A stretch of 64,000 bases of DNA from Gonocerus acuteangulatus (GCA_946811695.1 OX328123.1:13626662-13690661), one strand, 5' to 3'. Counted from the stretch's first letter, positions 47,209 through 59,760 are shown. The notes: generated by a model from the sequence alone, not told the origin. Translations and numbers: made by a program.

Positions 47209-48736
47209 ACTCCGAGGCCTTGGATTAGATTCTAACATGGAGTAATGATTTTTCTTCCGAAAAAAGAAAAGACATCAGCCCTATCTTGGGTTGAAAAGGA
47301 CGGTAACCTATAGAGAACTCGTCCCAAAAATCTGTATTATTTATAAGAGGAAGTTAAAATTTAAATAAATAAATATTCTAAGCTTCCAAATGACACTAAG
47401 AATAAGAACAAAAACGCGCTATGGTGACGCAGCTCCTGCGAGTTGGACATCTTTACTCGTTAAGAAGAATCGTGATAATGTATATGAGTTTCGCGTAATT
47501 AATTTAGCATTGAAATGTGCAGATTTTTTCGGAGTGCATCGAAAATGGTGACTCCGCCGACGGAACAATGGATAGAGGGAAAATGAATTATCTTGGACAG
47601 ATCATAGATGGAACGGAAGACTGACGCCTGAATGGACTTGTCTGATATGTATCTGTTCCCACTACTTTGGACAAATGGCCATGAGTTTCAGTTTGACAGC
47701 TGTTCGGTATCTGTGCAACTTTCATTCAACCCTCGACAATCCGCATTTTTCACATGGAGGCTTTCATTAGGCCCTTTAATGGAATCGAATGAATTCTTCA
47801 AACAAAGATTAGTTTCCAATCAGAAGAGATCGTTAAATGTGGAGATTACCACGCGGTTCGTTCGTAGTAGTAGAAAAAAATGTTTTAGCACGTTCCTATA
47901 GAGAGGAAACGAAGGAATATGAGGTTGGCCTCATGAAGAAATGGGGAAATGCCGACTAGAAAATTTCACGGGTCTTCTTTACTTCGTTAATGCAAATTCA
48001 TTCTTCAATCAAAACATATAGCACTAGTATTTCTAAAGTGACAGAACTCAAAATATAACTCAACTCAAAATGTGTCAATCTTGCCTATTTAGGGGCATTA
48101 GGATTAAGAATGGAAGGGTGACACAAGTGCCTTCTGGTGCATAAGTCCTCCAAATCAGGATTTTCAAGTAGTCACTGGTCCACAGCTATCAGACTAAATT
48201 GTAATTCGATCCCCGTACGAACTCTTCCTGGTAGGAGCTCAGGATTCCGTTGCAACGAGCCTGAAACCCTTCCGCACATCCTGGGTTCCTGCCGGAAGAC
48301 TAATTGATGAGGATTAACAGGCACCATAAAATTTGTACCATTATAGCCGAAATGTTCAGATCGAAAGAAGATGTAGAAGTGTTCGAAGAGGTACACTGTG
48401 TCGCCGATCAAGGATCGAGTCGAAGAGCCGACATAGTGATAACACTGTTCTGCAAGAAAATCCTCCTTCAAACCAAAACATGCTTTCTTACTGTTTTCAA
48501 ATGTCCTGAACACGAATTTGAAGTCAGATTCTGTTTATCACGCACAGTTTCTTGAGAAATTCTAGTTTTTTATCCAAAAATATGAGTTTTTTGTAAATTT
48601 GTCGATTTTATTTTGGCATCAAAACATAGTGAAAAAAATTCAAAAGCCCGATGATTTTGAGCGCAATGAAGTATATTTGAACGAAAAAAAATTTGATGGG
48701 AATATTACAAGTGGTTGAAGAAATATGGCTAAAAGT

Positions 48737-48737
<1 letters not shown>

Positions 48738-48792
<55 letters not shown>

Positions 48793-48954
48793 GGCGCATC
48801 TACCTTCTAGGTCATTAGCGCCGACATCCAGGGTGCAGCGAGGAATTTTCCCAGCGAGCCTTGATATGAGAAAATTCCTGCCGGAGGTGGGAATCGAACC
48901 CACCATCTCCCGCTTATGAATCTAGCGCGCTAGCCACAAGACTACGGGAGACCC
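48738..48954 (-). mobile_element. SINE family A copy nested in transposon copy 2
   Basis: A long poly(T), then a full SINE A with GGGTTCGATTCCC as box B. The duplication GGCTAAAAGTG flanks it (48727-48737 and 48955-48965). Removing it makes the surrounding element the same length as its sister at 24460-27005. Confidence 0.92.
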
Positions 48955-49253
48955 GGCTAAAAGTGTTATTTCAGTTTTTGATCTTGAGGCAGGGATTTGG
49001 TCTCTACCTGGATCTTTAGGGGAATGACCTTCCTTTCTCTTTTATGGTGGTATCCTTTTCATTCAAATCCTTACCTGCCCCCCTTTCACCCTCAATACCC
49101 CAACTCCCCCCCCCCCCATCCCACTCAGCCCCTCTCTTGTCACTATTTTCTTCTAGGATTTGATCAGTACTCTCGAGGCTTTCGCTAAACGCACTTATTT
49201 GGATATTCAGTTGTGCTATCATTGTTCTGGGAACAGTTCACTTTTTCTCTGTA

Positions 49254-50925
49254 ATGTCACGACAGTGTATAAATAAGCCTGATTCCTTTTGCTATGTTTG
49301 TGGTGAAGTCACATTCAAGTCCACTCAGAAACCTCTGACTCCGCTGGTGAAGAAGGCATACGAGTTATACTTTGGATGTAAAGTAAGTGATCAGGACAAA
49401 TCCTGGGCTCCTAAAATATGCTTTAGTTCATGCTCACGTTCTCTGACTGGTTGGCTGAATGGAACACATAAGTCAATGCCATTTACATGATATGGCGAGA
49501 ACCTACAAATCACGTGACCGATTGCTATTTTTGCATGACCACAATCAAAGGTTTCTCGTTCAAGAGCAAAAGGAAAATTGTTTATCCCAACATCCCCTCT
49601 GCCATGAGACCAGCTCCACATGATGCCTCCATGCCCATCCCACCAAATCCGAGTAAGTTCCGTCTTAGTTCTGAGGAGTGCAGCGATTCTGAAAGCGTTT
49701 CACCTCAACCTGGAACCAGTCAACAAGAAGAAATTTCAAGTTCGTCCAGCCCCTCTGAAACTCAGCCACAGCTCATAAATCAGAGGCCATAGAATGATCT
49801 TCTTCGTGATTTAGATCTGCCAAAATCAAAAGCTCAGCTGCTTGGGTCAAGGTTGCAACAATGGAATCTCTTGGAAGGAGGCGTGAATATATCTTTCTTC
49901 AGAAAACGGGAATCAGGAGTTCTATGCTTTTTCTCGATGGAAGAAAATCTTGTATTTTGCAATGATGTATTTCATTTGCTCCAGGAACTTGATCTGCCAA
50001 CCAATCCAGAGGAATGGAGACTATTCATTGACAGCTCCAAGTTTAGTTTAAAAGGAGTACTCCTTCATAATGGAAACAAACATCCATCTATCCCAGTAGC
50101 TCATTCGGTCCACATGAAAGAAACCTATGACAACATGAAGATACTTCTACAAAAAATCAAGTACCATGAGTACAAATGGCGCATTTGTGCAGATCTTAAA
50201 GTGGTAGCCATGCTACAGGACTCCAAGGAGGTTACACTAAATTTTGTTTTTTTTTTGTGCGAGTGGGACAGCAGAAAAAGAGGAGACCATTATGTCGTAA
50301 AAAAATGGCCAGAGCGTAAGGAAAAAGTAGGTGAAAAAAACATTACCAATCCTCCATTAGTGGACAAAAACCAAATAATTTTACCCCCACTCCACATAAA
50401 ATTGGGGCTAATGAAAAACTTCGTAAAAGCGATGGACAAGGAAGGAGAAGGTTTCATGTACTTAAAACAAAAATTTCCGCATCTCAGCGTGCTAAGATAA
50501 AGGAGGGAATTTTCGTAGGACCCCAAATTCGACATCTACTCAAGGACCTCACTTTTGAAGCAAAGTTAAATACTACTGAGAAAAAGGCTTGGATTGCTTT
50601 TCGAGAGGTATGTGCTAAGTTTTTGGGAAACGAAAAATATAGAGACTACCGAAAAATAGTCCAAGAACTGCTTACTTCATATAAAACATTGGGATGCAAT
50701 ATGTCCTTAAAAATACATTTCCTGCATAGTCACCTAGACTTTTTCTCCCCAAATTTGGGCGCAGTTTCGGACGAACATGGAGAACGATTCCACCAAGACA
50801 TATCCAGAATGGAAAAAAGATATACTGGCAAATGGAATGAGAAGATGCTGGCGGATTACTGCTGGACACCGCAGCGGGAGACAGAGGAGGAAGAGTACAA
50901 AAGAAAAAAAAAAAATACTCATTGA
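49254..50925 (+). pseudogene. Putative DDE transposase of copy 2, broken
   Basis: Near-identical to copy 1 and in the sense orientation. Start ATG 49254. A small deletion near 49485 breaks the N-terminal frame, which resumes at 49487. The TAG after NQRP near 49790 is shared with copy 1. Around 50213-50260 one base is lost and one gained (AMLQDSKEVTLNF against AMLTGLQGGYTTF), and another base is lost near 50490 after FPHLS. The conserved FIDSSKFSLKG, HIKLGLMKNFV and DEHGERFHQDI blocks remain. It cannot make an intact protein. Confidence 0.7.
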
Positions 50926-51760
50926 CGATGTGTGTATATTTTTTGAGTTGTGTCATATCTAGTATTATACCTGATAGCATGCAGGATTCAATTAATTATA
51001 TTTTACCGTTGAAAAAGAAAAAAAAATCTGTTATAATAAAGACAATAATTTTCAAATACAATTTTTCATTTTTTCCAAGTTTCTCCTCTTTTCTCTCAAA
51101 ATCAGAGGGTGATAGAATTTTTCTGAGTTCAGATTCGGTCTCAGCACACCTGAAAACATGAGAAACAGGAAAAATTGTTCAAGGGAGGGGAGAAAAGTTT
51201 TTTTTTTTTTGCAGAACAGTGTAATTAACAGGAAAACTTCTTCAGGGACTATATTAGACCCAACAATTCGGTTCGAATTAGACGTAGACCAACCAAAAGC
51301 AGTCGATATGGAGAAGAAGAACATCTATGAAGATTGCACCCGATATTTTGAAGAGCAATATAAGGTTCACAAGTGGGAAGTAATAGGACTTATGCTTGGA
51401 GCTCGCGGCACCATCACGGATTTTGTCTAAAAGTTTTCCAGAAAACTCTAAATCAAACAACAAGTCCTACTGCGAATCAGCAGAACTATCCTGAAGGATT
51501 CAATTCAGATGGTGAATTACAACCTTTACGGATGAGAAGAAGGATATGATAAACGAAAAATGATTTTAAGTTTAAATGTTGTAAATAAAATAAACAGACT
51601 ACTGAGGTGGTAACTACTAAGGCATGCTTTCTTTCTCGACCAATAATAATAATAAATTAATCCGGCACTAATGGCCAAGTTGTAGATGCGCCGTAAAAAA
51701 AAAATAAAATAAATTAATAATAAAAAAAAGTATTATTATTTTAAATCATGGCCTATTATT

Positions 51761-52865
51761 AGCACTTTCCTCCGAAGGAAAGTAGCTATTGAGGTTGGAC
51801 TCATGACGGAATTTTTGAAAAATTTCTTCAAATCTTTATCGATCCTACCTAGTAGACACCGAAAATGACCCCCGTTAAAATTTATATATATCTCTATATA
51901 TATGTGTCTGTTAACACGATAGCGGCCAGAGTTTTTGTTTTTTCGTCACGAAACTTGGTATATAGCATTCAATTAGCAAACGATTGAACGAGTTCGTTAA
52001 CCACCAAAGTCGGTCCACCGGAAGGGGGGGTTTACCCGAACCCAAAACACTAATTTGACTATGTCAGCCGTAATATTTGTTATATTTCAACGAAACTTGG
52101 TATTCGTAGTGGTAATATAGAGAGAAAAGTGAGATATAAAAATGAACTAAATCGGTTCATTAGAAGGGGGGGGTTTACTCCGGACCCACAATACCAATTC
52201 GCCACTACCAGCCGTGATTTTTGGTATATTTCAACGGAACTCGGTATTCGTAGTGGTAATCCACAGGTAAATAACTGTTGTAAAAATGAACTAAATCGGT
52301 TCATTAGAAGGGGGGGTTTACTCCGGACCCACAATACCAATTCGCCACTACCAGCCGTGATTTTTGGTATATTTCAACGGAACTCGGTATTCGTAGTGGT
52401 AATCCACAGGTAAATAACTGTTGTAAAAATAAACTAAATCGGTTCATTAGAAGGGGGGGGGTTTACTCCTGACCCAAATTCTTAATATACTCATACCGGT
52501 CGTAATTTCTGCTGTACTGTAACGAAACGCGGTATACGTCGTGGGTAACTCTTGAGAAAGAAGTGTTGTAGAAATGAGCTGAATCGGTCAATCGGAAAGC
52601 GGGGGTTTAATTTGTAATATATTTCAATAGAAAAGCCCGTCAGACGTAGGTTCACAAAGCCGCCGCAAGGAGCGCTTTCTACCACTAGAGTGACTAATCA
52701 AATTATTAATTGATCAGTTACTCATTACAAATTTAAAAGAGAACTATTCATGTTTTTATTTTATTTATGTAGGATATTTTAAGCAAATTGTTCTGGAAAG
52801 CAATCTACACTACCCAAATTCTGAGGAAAGTGCTTAGTTATGCAGCTCCTGCGTGACGGACTTTT
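51761..52865 (+). mobile_element. Helentron/HINE-like element, family A copy 2
   Basis: Same ends as copy 1. The (TA)n tract is only about 20 bases, and about 110 bases of the 3' unique block are missing (junction near 52695). Confidence 0.75.
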
Positions 52866-53389
52866 GGTTTAGGAGAATGCTGTTGCCCAAAGAGGTCAGC
52901 TACCTTTCAGATTGGTCTTTTCTCTTACCACATCTTTCACAGTCATAACTATGACGGTGTGAATAAAACGGATTTTTGAGTTGTGTCACTTTAGAAAATA
53001 CTAGTGCGACATGTTCTAAATTATAGAATTTTCAACAGTTAACGTATTCGGTTATTTAATGAGTATACGGAAGCGTGTTCAGATAAAAAAAAAGTAATGA
53101 ATCTTTTGGAATTATATTATTATTTATTATGCTAAAAGAAGCAGAGATAGTACACAAGGTCAGAAAATGTAGTAATAGTCATTTCATGAAATTATAACTG
53201 TTTATATTGTTTCAAAATAAGTCAGGTTTTGATTACTGTTATAACTATAACAGTAATAATAAGAACATGTAATCACTAGGTGACAATAGAGTTACATGTT
53301 AATAATGCAATTTAAATTAATTTATATTTGCGTTAATGAAGTAAAAATGACCCAATTTCACGTTTCAGAACCCATAGATTACGAAAATA

Positions 53390-53883
53390 TCAGACTGTAC
53401 CGTATGAAATGTCAGTTTTGGACTTGCCGATTTCCTTCAAATGTCTTGAAACTGTCGTGGCTCCTACTCCGAGTTCTTTGGCACATTCCTTTGTGAGGGA
53501 CAAGCTTCAACCCTTTCTTTCAGGTGGTCGTTGTCAAGGTCATAATTTCCACTTGGAAAACCAGCAGTAAACAGTTCGTTCATTCACCGTTCCCTCCCAG
53601 AACGCCGTGTTAATTTTCATACACGCTTCAGCAGCGCTATGACCGAGGTTAAATTCATAACGAAAAATAATACGGATTTCTGTTGAAGTCATAATTTAAG
53701 TTTTATTTTTTTCTCAGAGGATCGTTCTCACAACACAGTACGCAAGTTACTGATTAAATAATAGGAGTAAAAGAGCTTTAATTCTATATGAATAACAATG
53801 ATGTTTGTAAATAATGAAATAAAAAAGTGAAAGGATTAAATCGCAAAGTAAACAAAACTGACATTTCATACGGTACTGCCTGA
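53390..53883 (-). mobile_element. Internally deleted mariner element
   Basis: Ends TCAG(A/G)C(T/A)GTACCGTATG, then AAATGTCAGTTTTG, inverted, flanked by TA (53388-53389 and 53884-53885). On the - strand the transposase start at 53691 gives MTSTEIRIIFRYEFNLGHSA, AEACMKIN, TVNERTVYCWFSKWK, then a frame break and a second helix-turn-helix remnant running into the left terminal repeat. The catalytic domain is gone. Confidence 0.82.
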
Positions 53884-54235
53884 TAATAGTAGTTCAAACT
53901 TGTGCCGCGTACTGAGAAAACTGTGTGCTAACTGTGTCCGCCACAGGTAAGCCGACTCTTATAAACCCTTCACCCCACCTCTGCTCCAGCTTGTGGCTCG
54001 ATCTAGTAGGAAAACATAGAAAATGAGAGAAACTTCTATTTCAGACCAGCGAATTTCTGCTTTCTACAGATTTAATTTCTGCTCGTCGAGATTTACATCA
54101 GGTCTGCGCCACGTTTCGTGTGATCGACCCATACGCATCTTCTCCAGTTTCAGTGTTCACACGTCTCCAGGTTTGGATATCCAACCTTTTCTCTCAGATT
54201 TATTCACTTCACTTCACAGTCCAAGGGAATACGGG

Positions 54236-54237
<2 letters not shown>

Positions 54238-54287
<50 letters not shown>
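54238..54287 (+). repeat. (TA)n microsatellite
   Basis: About 25 TA units just left of a Tigger-like element; others stand at 21038-21121, 39868-39955 and 60345-60433 inside Helentron-like elements. Confidence 0.95.
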
Positions 54288-54289
<2 letters not shown>

Positions 54290-54291
54290 CA

Positions 54292-54994
54292 CAGTAAAAT
54301 CTCGTTTATCCGGATCAACTGGGGTTCCGAGTTAACGAAAATCCGGGTAATCCAGAGAATGACGAAAGAACGAAAAACAATTTTTAATGGAGTTTAGAAA
54401 TTTGCCTCAATATAGCTAGAAACTAATCTGCAGTAAAAAATGCAGTAAGCTTCTGCTGTTTTAGTTTAGTTTATCGCTTACGAGCAGCGCGATCTCGCAT
54501 CCGCTTTAACAAAAGAAGTATATTTGTCATTGTTTTGGCTTGACTCTCGAAATACACCATCAATTTCTCAATCTTCGCTACTGCTTCTACGTGGGTCATA
54601 ACCACCATTAACAACTATCCTTAGAAATAATTTCGAAACAAAAGTCTTCAATGCGTTTTCTGTTCTTTGTCCAATCAGATACGGTCGATGTTCCTACTCC
54701 AAACTCTGCAGCAATGTTCTTCAACTATTCTCCCTTATCAATTCCTGGCAATGCTTCCATCCTTTTTTCACAACAATGTTTTTATGTTTCTTCTAAATCG
54801 CGGACAACGTGAAAACGAAACATCAAAAGGATACTGCAACCCGACTAGCAAAATTCGTGTACATTGGTCTTGGAAAACTCGCGTAATTTACCTACAAAAT
54901 AGCAATTTATAATCTTTAATACATTTCTTCATTTACTTAGCTAAACAACACAATTTAATTTCCAAAATTGGTCCGGGTTAACGAGGTTTTACTG
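54292..54994 (-). mobile_element. Tigger/pogo-like element remnant
   Basis: Ends CAGTAAAATCTCGTTTATCC and inverted CAGTAAAACCTCGTTAACCC, TA on the right, CA on the left (changed). On the - strand around 54720-54620, IAAEFGVGTSTVSDWTKNRK followed by RIEDF is a CENP-B type helix-turn-helix as in Tigger and jerky proteins. The rest of the transposase is missing or out of frame. Confidence 0.8.
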
Positions 54995-55462
54995 TATAAA
55001 TAAAAACACCTAAAATTAATTTATAAGTTTCCAGTGAACATAGGAAGAAAAAAAAAATAATAGTTTCTATGCAAAGTTTTTCAAATCATACGATGATTGT
55101 GCGGAAATACGCCATGATGACGAAGTTCCGGGGACACGAAGTTGAACTATGGAATGTTATTAAACCATTAAAGAATAATTAATGTTGGATTGAAAAAAAA
55201 ATACAACCTTGAAAGTATTAGGTTAGTTAGAGGAAGTTTGGACTAATGGTTGAAAAATGTGGCCCAAAAGGGGGGGGGGCAGAAGGACGAAACTCGTTAA
55301 GAGATTTTCCGCTACAACAAACATCTCGTTCAATTTTATACGCTCTGCCTATTTATTTAATTAATCATTATTAGAGTTTACAAAAAAAAAAAAAAAAAAA
55401 AAAAAAAAATTAAGGATGAAAGTAAAGAAGGAAATTTAGTACCACTAATTACATAGCTTTTT

Positions 55463-55662
55463 GGAGACCCGATGGCCGTGAGGGTTAAGGCGTGAGCACT
55501 TAACACTCCGTGCCAAAGGTCGTGGGTTCGATTCCCACTAGGGGTGGTGGCTTTTCTTTAGAAAAAAGAAAAGGCATCACCTCTATCCTGGCTAGAAAAG
55601 GGTGGTAACCTATAGATAACCCGTCCTAAAATTCGTTGTTAATAATAAATGGACGTTAAAAT
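55463..55662 (+). mobile_element. SINE family B, best-preserved copy
   Basis: GGCCGTGAGGGTTAAGGCGT head, GTGGGTTCGATTCCCACTAG box B region, GGTGGTGGCTTTTCTTTAGA, then the body to AATGGACGTTAAAAT. Other copies: 1596-1777 (+), 36085-36240 (-), 62592-62850 (+), 36428-37310 and 46920-47372 (both split by hAT-type MITEs), and a diverged piece at 22182-22280 (-). Confidence 0.85.
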
Positions 55663-55705
55663 TAGAATTAAAAATTACATAGCTTTTGAAGAGTTAGACT
55701 TGTGA

Positions 55706-55936
55706 TTGCTAGACATCAGTACAGTAAATTTGGCCAAAAAATTAGAAAAGATGAACAATGTTCAAGCAATTTATGCTGAGTGTCTTATAAATACAATTTT
55801 AAGCAAGGGTTTATTGAATGAAATCATACCAAACACAGACATTATTGAAAGAGACCCGATGGTATTAACCCTATCAAACCAATCTTCAACTTCATCACAT
55901 ACATCTTATTTTGAACACGAATTAGCAAACTTGTAA
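55706..55936 (+). pseudogene. Probable Harbinger accessory protein (MADF/Myb-like), C-terminal remnant
   Basis: 77-codon frame with LAKKLEKMNNVQAIYAECLI, NTILSKGLLNEI and a Ser-rich tail ending YFEHELANL. The pattern resembles the C-terminal end of the DNA-binding companion protein of PIF/Harbinger elements. It faces the transposase tail to tail. Assigned mainly by context. Confidence 0.45.
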
Positions 55937-56102
55937 AATTAATATGTTTTTAGAATATTTCTACTCAAAATGTTATTTAATTATAATGTATATAATTATT
56001 TTTTGTCACATAAAAAATTACAGAATTTATTAAAAAGTAGTTATTCCTTTTTGTAAAATGTACATGTAAATAATTATTTTTCATTGCGGTATAAATAGCC
56101 CA

Positions 56103-56495
56103 TCATGTTTCTGGAATAATAGAACACAAAGCAGGTGCTGAGAGGGAAGATGAAAATTTTAGATCTTGAAGTGACCGTCCAGTGGCTAAATAACGGAGAG
56201 TAACAGCCAAACGTTCTTCCGCACTAATGCTATCTCTCATAATTGTATCTTTTTTCGTTATATAAGGGCGAATTAAATTTAAAATTACTTGAAACGTAAT
56301 GTCGTCCATTCTTAAATAATTACTGTAATCTTCTGGGTTATTTTCTCTCAGCTCCCGCAAAAGAGGCATATGACCGAAGGGTTCTCTATTTCTTCTCCAC
56401 TCCTTAACCCATATTTGTCGCGGATTTCTCTGTTTCTTTTGACACATTAAATACAGTGCTACACAAGCAATAGCACTCATTTTTCTTGAACTCAT
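56103..56495 (-). pseudogene. PIF/Harbinger transposase, N-terminal half
   Basis: 130 residues: RNPRQIWVKEWRRNREPFGH, LLRELRENNPEDYSNYLRMD, FQVILNLIRPYITKKDTIMR, ISAEERLAVTLRYLATGRSL and a final IIPET. This is the region ahead of the first catalytic Asp in HARBI1-like proteins. A stop (TGA) replaces the Cys codon expected after IIPET; AIY.A.K..YL can still be read beyond it before homology ends. The DDE domain is missing, so the element is dead. A host HARBI1 gene is unlikely because the element's second ORF remnant and GC-rich subterminal repeats lie around it. Confidence 0.8.
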
Positions 56496-56557
56496 TTAAA
56501 AAAAGTGGTCTTCTCACTGCAAAGTGTTCAATTCAACTGACTAGTTACCTAGGAATG

Positions 56558-56830
56558 TTGGAGCGGCGCGTGGAGTTTCCACCCTGGCGGAAACTCCACG
56601 CGCCGCTCCAAAACCTTCGTATATTTTATTTACACGAAGAGTATTGGACCGTACGCTCCAAACTCACGCGTCTGGCGCGCGGTCTAGGAGTGTTGCTCTT
56701 TTTGTCTACCACACTCCAACCTGACGCTCCTGATGCGCCACTCCAAACCGACGCACCGGAGCGGCGCGCCAGGAGTGTCGTTTTGGAGCGTACATATAAA
56801 CGGGGCTTTTATCTCGTACTTTATTGATAT
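56558..56830. repeat. GC-rich subterminal repeats of the Harbinger element
   Basis: A perfect 23-bp hairpin (56558-56612, TTGGAGCGGCGCGTGGAGTT outward), then repeated GGAGCG/CGCTCC words in both orientations up to 56790. Clustered short binding words next to an end are usual in Harbinger elements. Confidence 0.6.
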
Positions 56831-57290
56831 TACGTCGTTTCAGGATTGGCCACACTCAGTTGACTCATTGTAAACTATGTCAACAAACAATGATGAAAAA
56901 ATACTTTTTGGGTCCACTCGACCACGAGGGACCCCTCCATGAACTTATTAATTATAAAATTAATAGACAAACGTATATGAAATAAAAAATTGTCACGCTT
57001 ATTTCATACCAGTATGCTTGCAAGTATAGTTTATAGTTTTTTTGGCCTAGAAAAACGAATGAAACAATTTTTAAGGCGATAGAACTATCCGTTTTTGACA
57101 AAATTGGAAAAGTAGTTGTTGAATAAAGTTTTTGGTTTTGGTACTTAGAATCATCGGTTTCAGTTAAAATATTTTCCGAATGTTTGGAATTCATATAAAC
57201 AAAGATATTTAAATTTTGGTTACGTTTGGAGTTAAGGAAGGATTACAATAAAATATTTTATTAACAGACATGAAACGTTTTGGGAACTTC

Positions 57291-57323
<33 letters not shown>

Positions 57324-57891
57324 TTTTTTTTTTAATTAATATCTCTAAAACGGTTGAAAATCTTGGTAAGCGGAAGGTTACCATTCGAAAGCATCTAAAT
57401 GCTCTACAAAAAAGGTTCTGAAGAACGTTTTGATTAGGCGATGTCAATCGGAGACATAAAAACTTAAAACTTTGAAGTAATTGATTTCGTTTATTCGAAC
57501 GGTTCTTTTTGTCTGTTTTTATTCCTTGTTATTTTTTAATTGCTTATAGTTGGAGAATGTATTCGACAATAAAACAGGTTAAGTAAAATAAGAAAAAAAA
57601 ATTATTCTTAGAAATATAGCTTTCGAAGAGGGGCATTCGAAGACGCCCTGTGAATATTTTCAAATGCCTTTATGCGGGGCCCTTTATGGGGTTGGCCGAC
57701 CCGCTCAGGTAAGACCATAAAACCTTTTCAAGAAAAGTCGAACCAAAATAATAACTGTTTCTATTTTAATCTTTCCAAATGAGACTAGGGATAAGAACGG
57801 AACCGCGCTTTGATGACGCAGTTCCTGCGAGTCGGACGTTTGTGAGATGGGTAGATTTAAAAAGGTGGGTAGTACCTTCCAAATTTTATTG

Positions 57892-57922
57892 AAACGTTTC
57901 GGAGTTTATTGTCCGTCTTCAG
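57892..57922 (-). ncRNA. Weak hammerhead-like motif
   Basis: On the - strand CTGAAGA, a short GGA/TCC stem, GAAAC, GTTT. Stem II is only three or four pairs, so support is weaker. Confidence 0.35.
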
Positions 57923-57929
57923 GCCTAAT

Positions 57930-59760
57930 TATACATTTTTGAAATACTTTATGTAATATTAGTATATAAATTATGCTTGATTAAGGACAACGAATCCGAA
58001 ACGAAGATTTTTTTTTTTTTTTTTCTTTACTCTACTTATTTGAAACTATCAATGAGAAAGAAATGAAAAAGAGAAAGAAATTCCTATGATATCATTTAAT
58101 CTAAAACTTTACTATAGTTATTTAAACGAGTATAATAAATAACATATGGAAAGTATGACGTCACTTGGTAATATTGAAGGAATGATTATGTAATACTGAC
58201 TAATTGTGTAACTCGGTGTACGATTAATTGCATTACCGGTTGTATATTGAATAATCCCATTTGTTTAATTAGATTTATATATCTGTAAAGGACACCATGT
58301 CCATTTTTTTATTAAATTGACTTAACAATATGTTCTTAATGTGGATTTTTTTTTATCCATAAAATGGAATAGAGCACTAAGTCATGTTCCCATAAATAAC
58401 GAAGATAAGACAGTGAAAAATAAAATCATGTCCGTTTTCATTAGAGGTAAAAGACACCATGTGGAGGACTTGGTTTTGTTTGACTATGATCAATATTTCC
58501 AATTACTTATCAATGCCAATAAGAATGTAAAAAAAATATTTAAACTGTTTCTATATGTAACGAAGAAACAAATTTTAGTAGTTAAAAGTTATGGAATATT
58601 GGCTCTCCTGAACAAATTACAAATATGTGTCATGCTGCCCTTTACCTCCGGGGTGCAGATATGTAATGTATTCGGGTGAATTATTTGTAATAACTTTTTC
58701 GAGCGAGTCGCTGTATGCCTGCAGCCTTTCAGTATGTTCATAGGTTTAATGTTTTTGTCAATGAAACACATTCAGAACCTTACCAATGCACAAATAACCA
58801 CACCAAGGAAACCAGCATTTTTTTTTTTTTTTTTTTTTTAACTTTTTAACAACACACCGGATAACTAATATCTGAAAAGTTGAATCACTATTTAAGAACT
58901 AAAATAAAAAATGTTTGTTTGTTCCAATTATGACAAAGTTATAGAATTTATGTAAGTATCAAAATATATTTCAATTGATTTTTTTAACCAAGCAAATCGC
59001 CTCCGCCGTGAAGCTCCTAACAAAAAATAAAATTTATATTATTAGTAGTAAGCTGATTTCTTATGATGGAACATCAAAGACAAAGATGTTTTCAAAAAAT
59101 ATTTGAGCTTCACGCCTCGTGTATTGGTTTCCATTAAGAGTCTTGACACTGTTAGATCTTAAAGAAAAAGAAAAAAAAAGTGTGTGTTTTCTCAAAGGCC
59201 GAAGTGAGGTTTAGGAGAAGAAGGCGTGGTTGGAAGTGGTTTGTAGCTGCTGGTTATTTCCTTCTTGAAGCTGTCTCTGAATTTGACATGTTCCCCTCAA
59301 AGGAGGGAAAATTGTATATATTTCTCTCTAATTCCCTTCCTCACTGGGAAATGTATCTGTCCGACAAGATTTTCTCTCTATATAACAACTTGTCTGAAGC
59401 ACAAGCTCCGAATGTGTTTCTCTGGTTTGGTCAAATTCCGAAAAACTCTATCTCTGTAGTAATAATTAAGTAATAAATATTTATACATAATTATATGTAA
59501 ATGTGAGTGTGGTGTGTGTATTATTAGTTTTGTTTACAATTAGCATTAATAATAATATTTGTATTAGTAACTAATATTGGTGTTAGAATAAGATCAGAAG
59601 CAAAACTGATAGCTCTAATCAAATTTTAGTAGAATCATTAGTATTTAAGATAAGAAATAAAGAAAGTAAATAAATAAATTTAAATAAATTAATAAAAATA
59701 TCGTCCGTTTGTGTTGTGTTATGCGGGAGTGAATATAATTATATATTATAATAATATAAT
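57930..59760. other. Stretch without recognised gene
   Basis: Frames at 58341-58679 and 59180-59473 (112 and 97 codons, +) resemble nothing I know. AT-rich simple sequence runs from 59690 to 59825. Confidence 0.5.

Larger units (their letters stand above)
48443..51221 (+). mobile_element. CACTG-ended DNA transposon, copy 2, inserted in a LINE
   Basis: Same 11-bp ends, flanked by TAA (48440-48442 and 51222-51224). Subtracting the nested SINE and its duplication leaves a length matching copy 1. It is inserted inside the endonuclease reading frame of a LINE. Confidence 0.88.
48175..51430 (+). pseudogene. LINE with restriction-like endonuclease, 3' part, split by transposon copy 2
   Basis: The left half (48175-48442) encodes NLIPVRTLPGRSS-like text (NSIPVRTLPGRSSGF), a C..C...H....C zinc knuckle ending LPHILGSC, then RHHKICTIIAEMF and FEEVHCVADQGSSRRADIV. 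The right half (51225-51430) goes on with GTILDPTIRFELDV and EVIGLMLGARGTITDF, then stops. This order (zinc knuckle, RHH, R-D, D-P) is the C-terminal restriction-like endonuclease of R2/NeSL-type LINEs, which nicks a specific target. A frame break near 48300 follows the knuckle. The reverse transcriptase is missing: 5'-truncated. Confidence 0.8.

Noticed and set aside
48608..48906. Poly-Lys and poly-Phe frames around 48740-48790 and 44110-44145
   Set aside because: Translations of SINE poly(A/T) tails.
54023..54397. A 124-residue frame with an (IY)n run; similar at 39824-40021
   Set aside because: The run is the (TA)n microsatellite; flanks show no protein similarity and overlap transposon ends.
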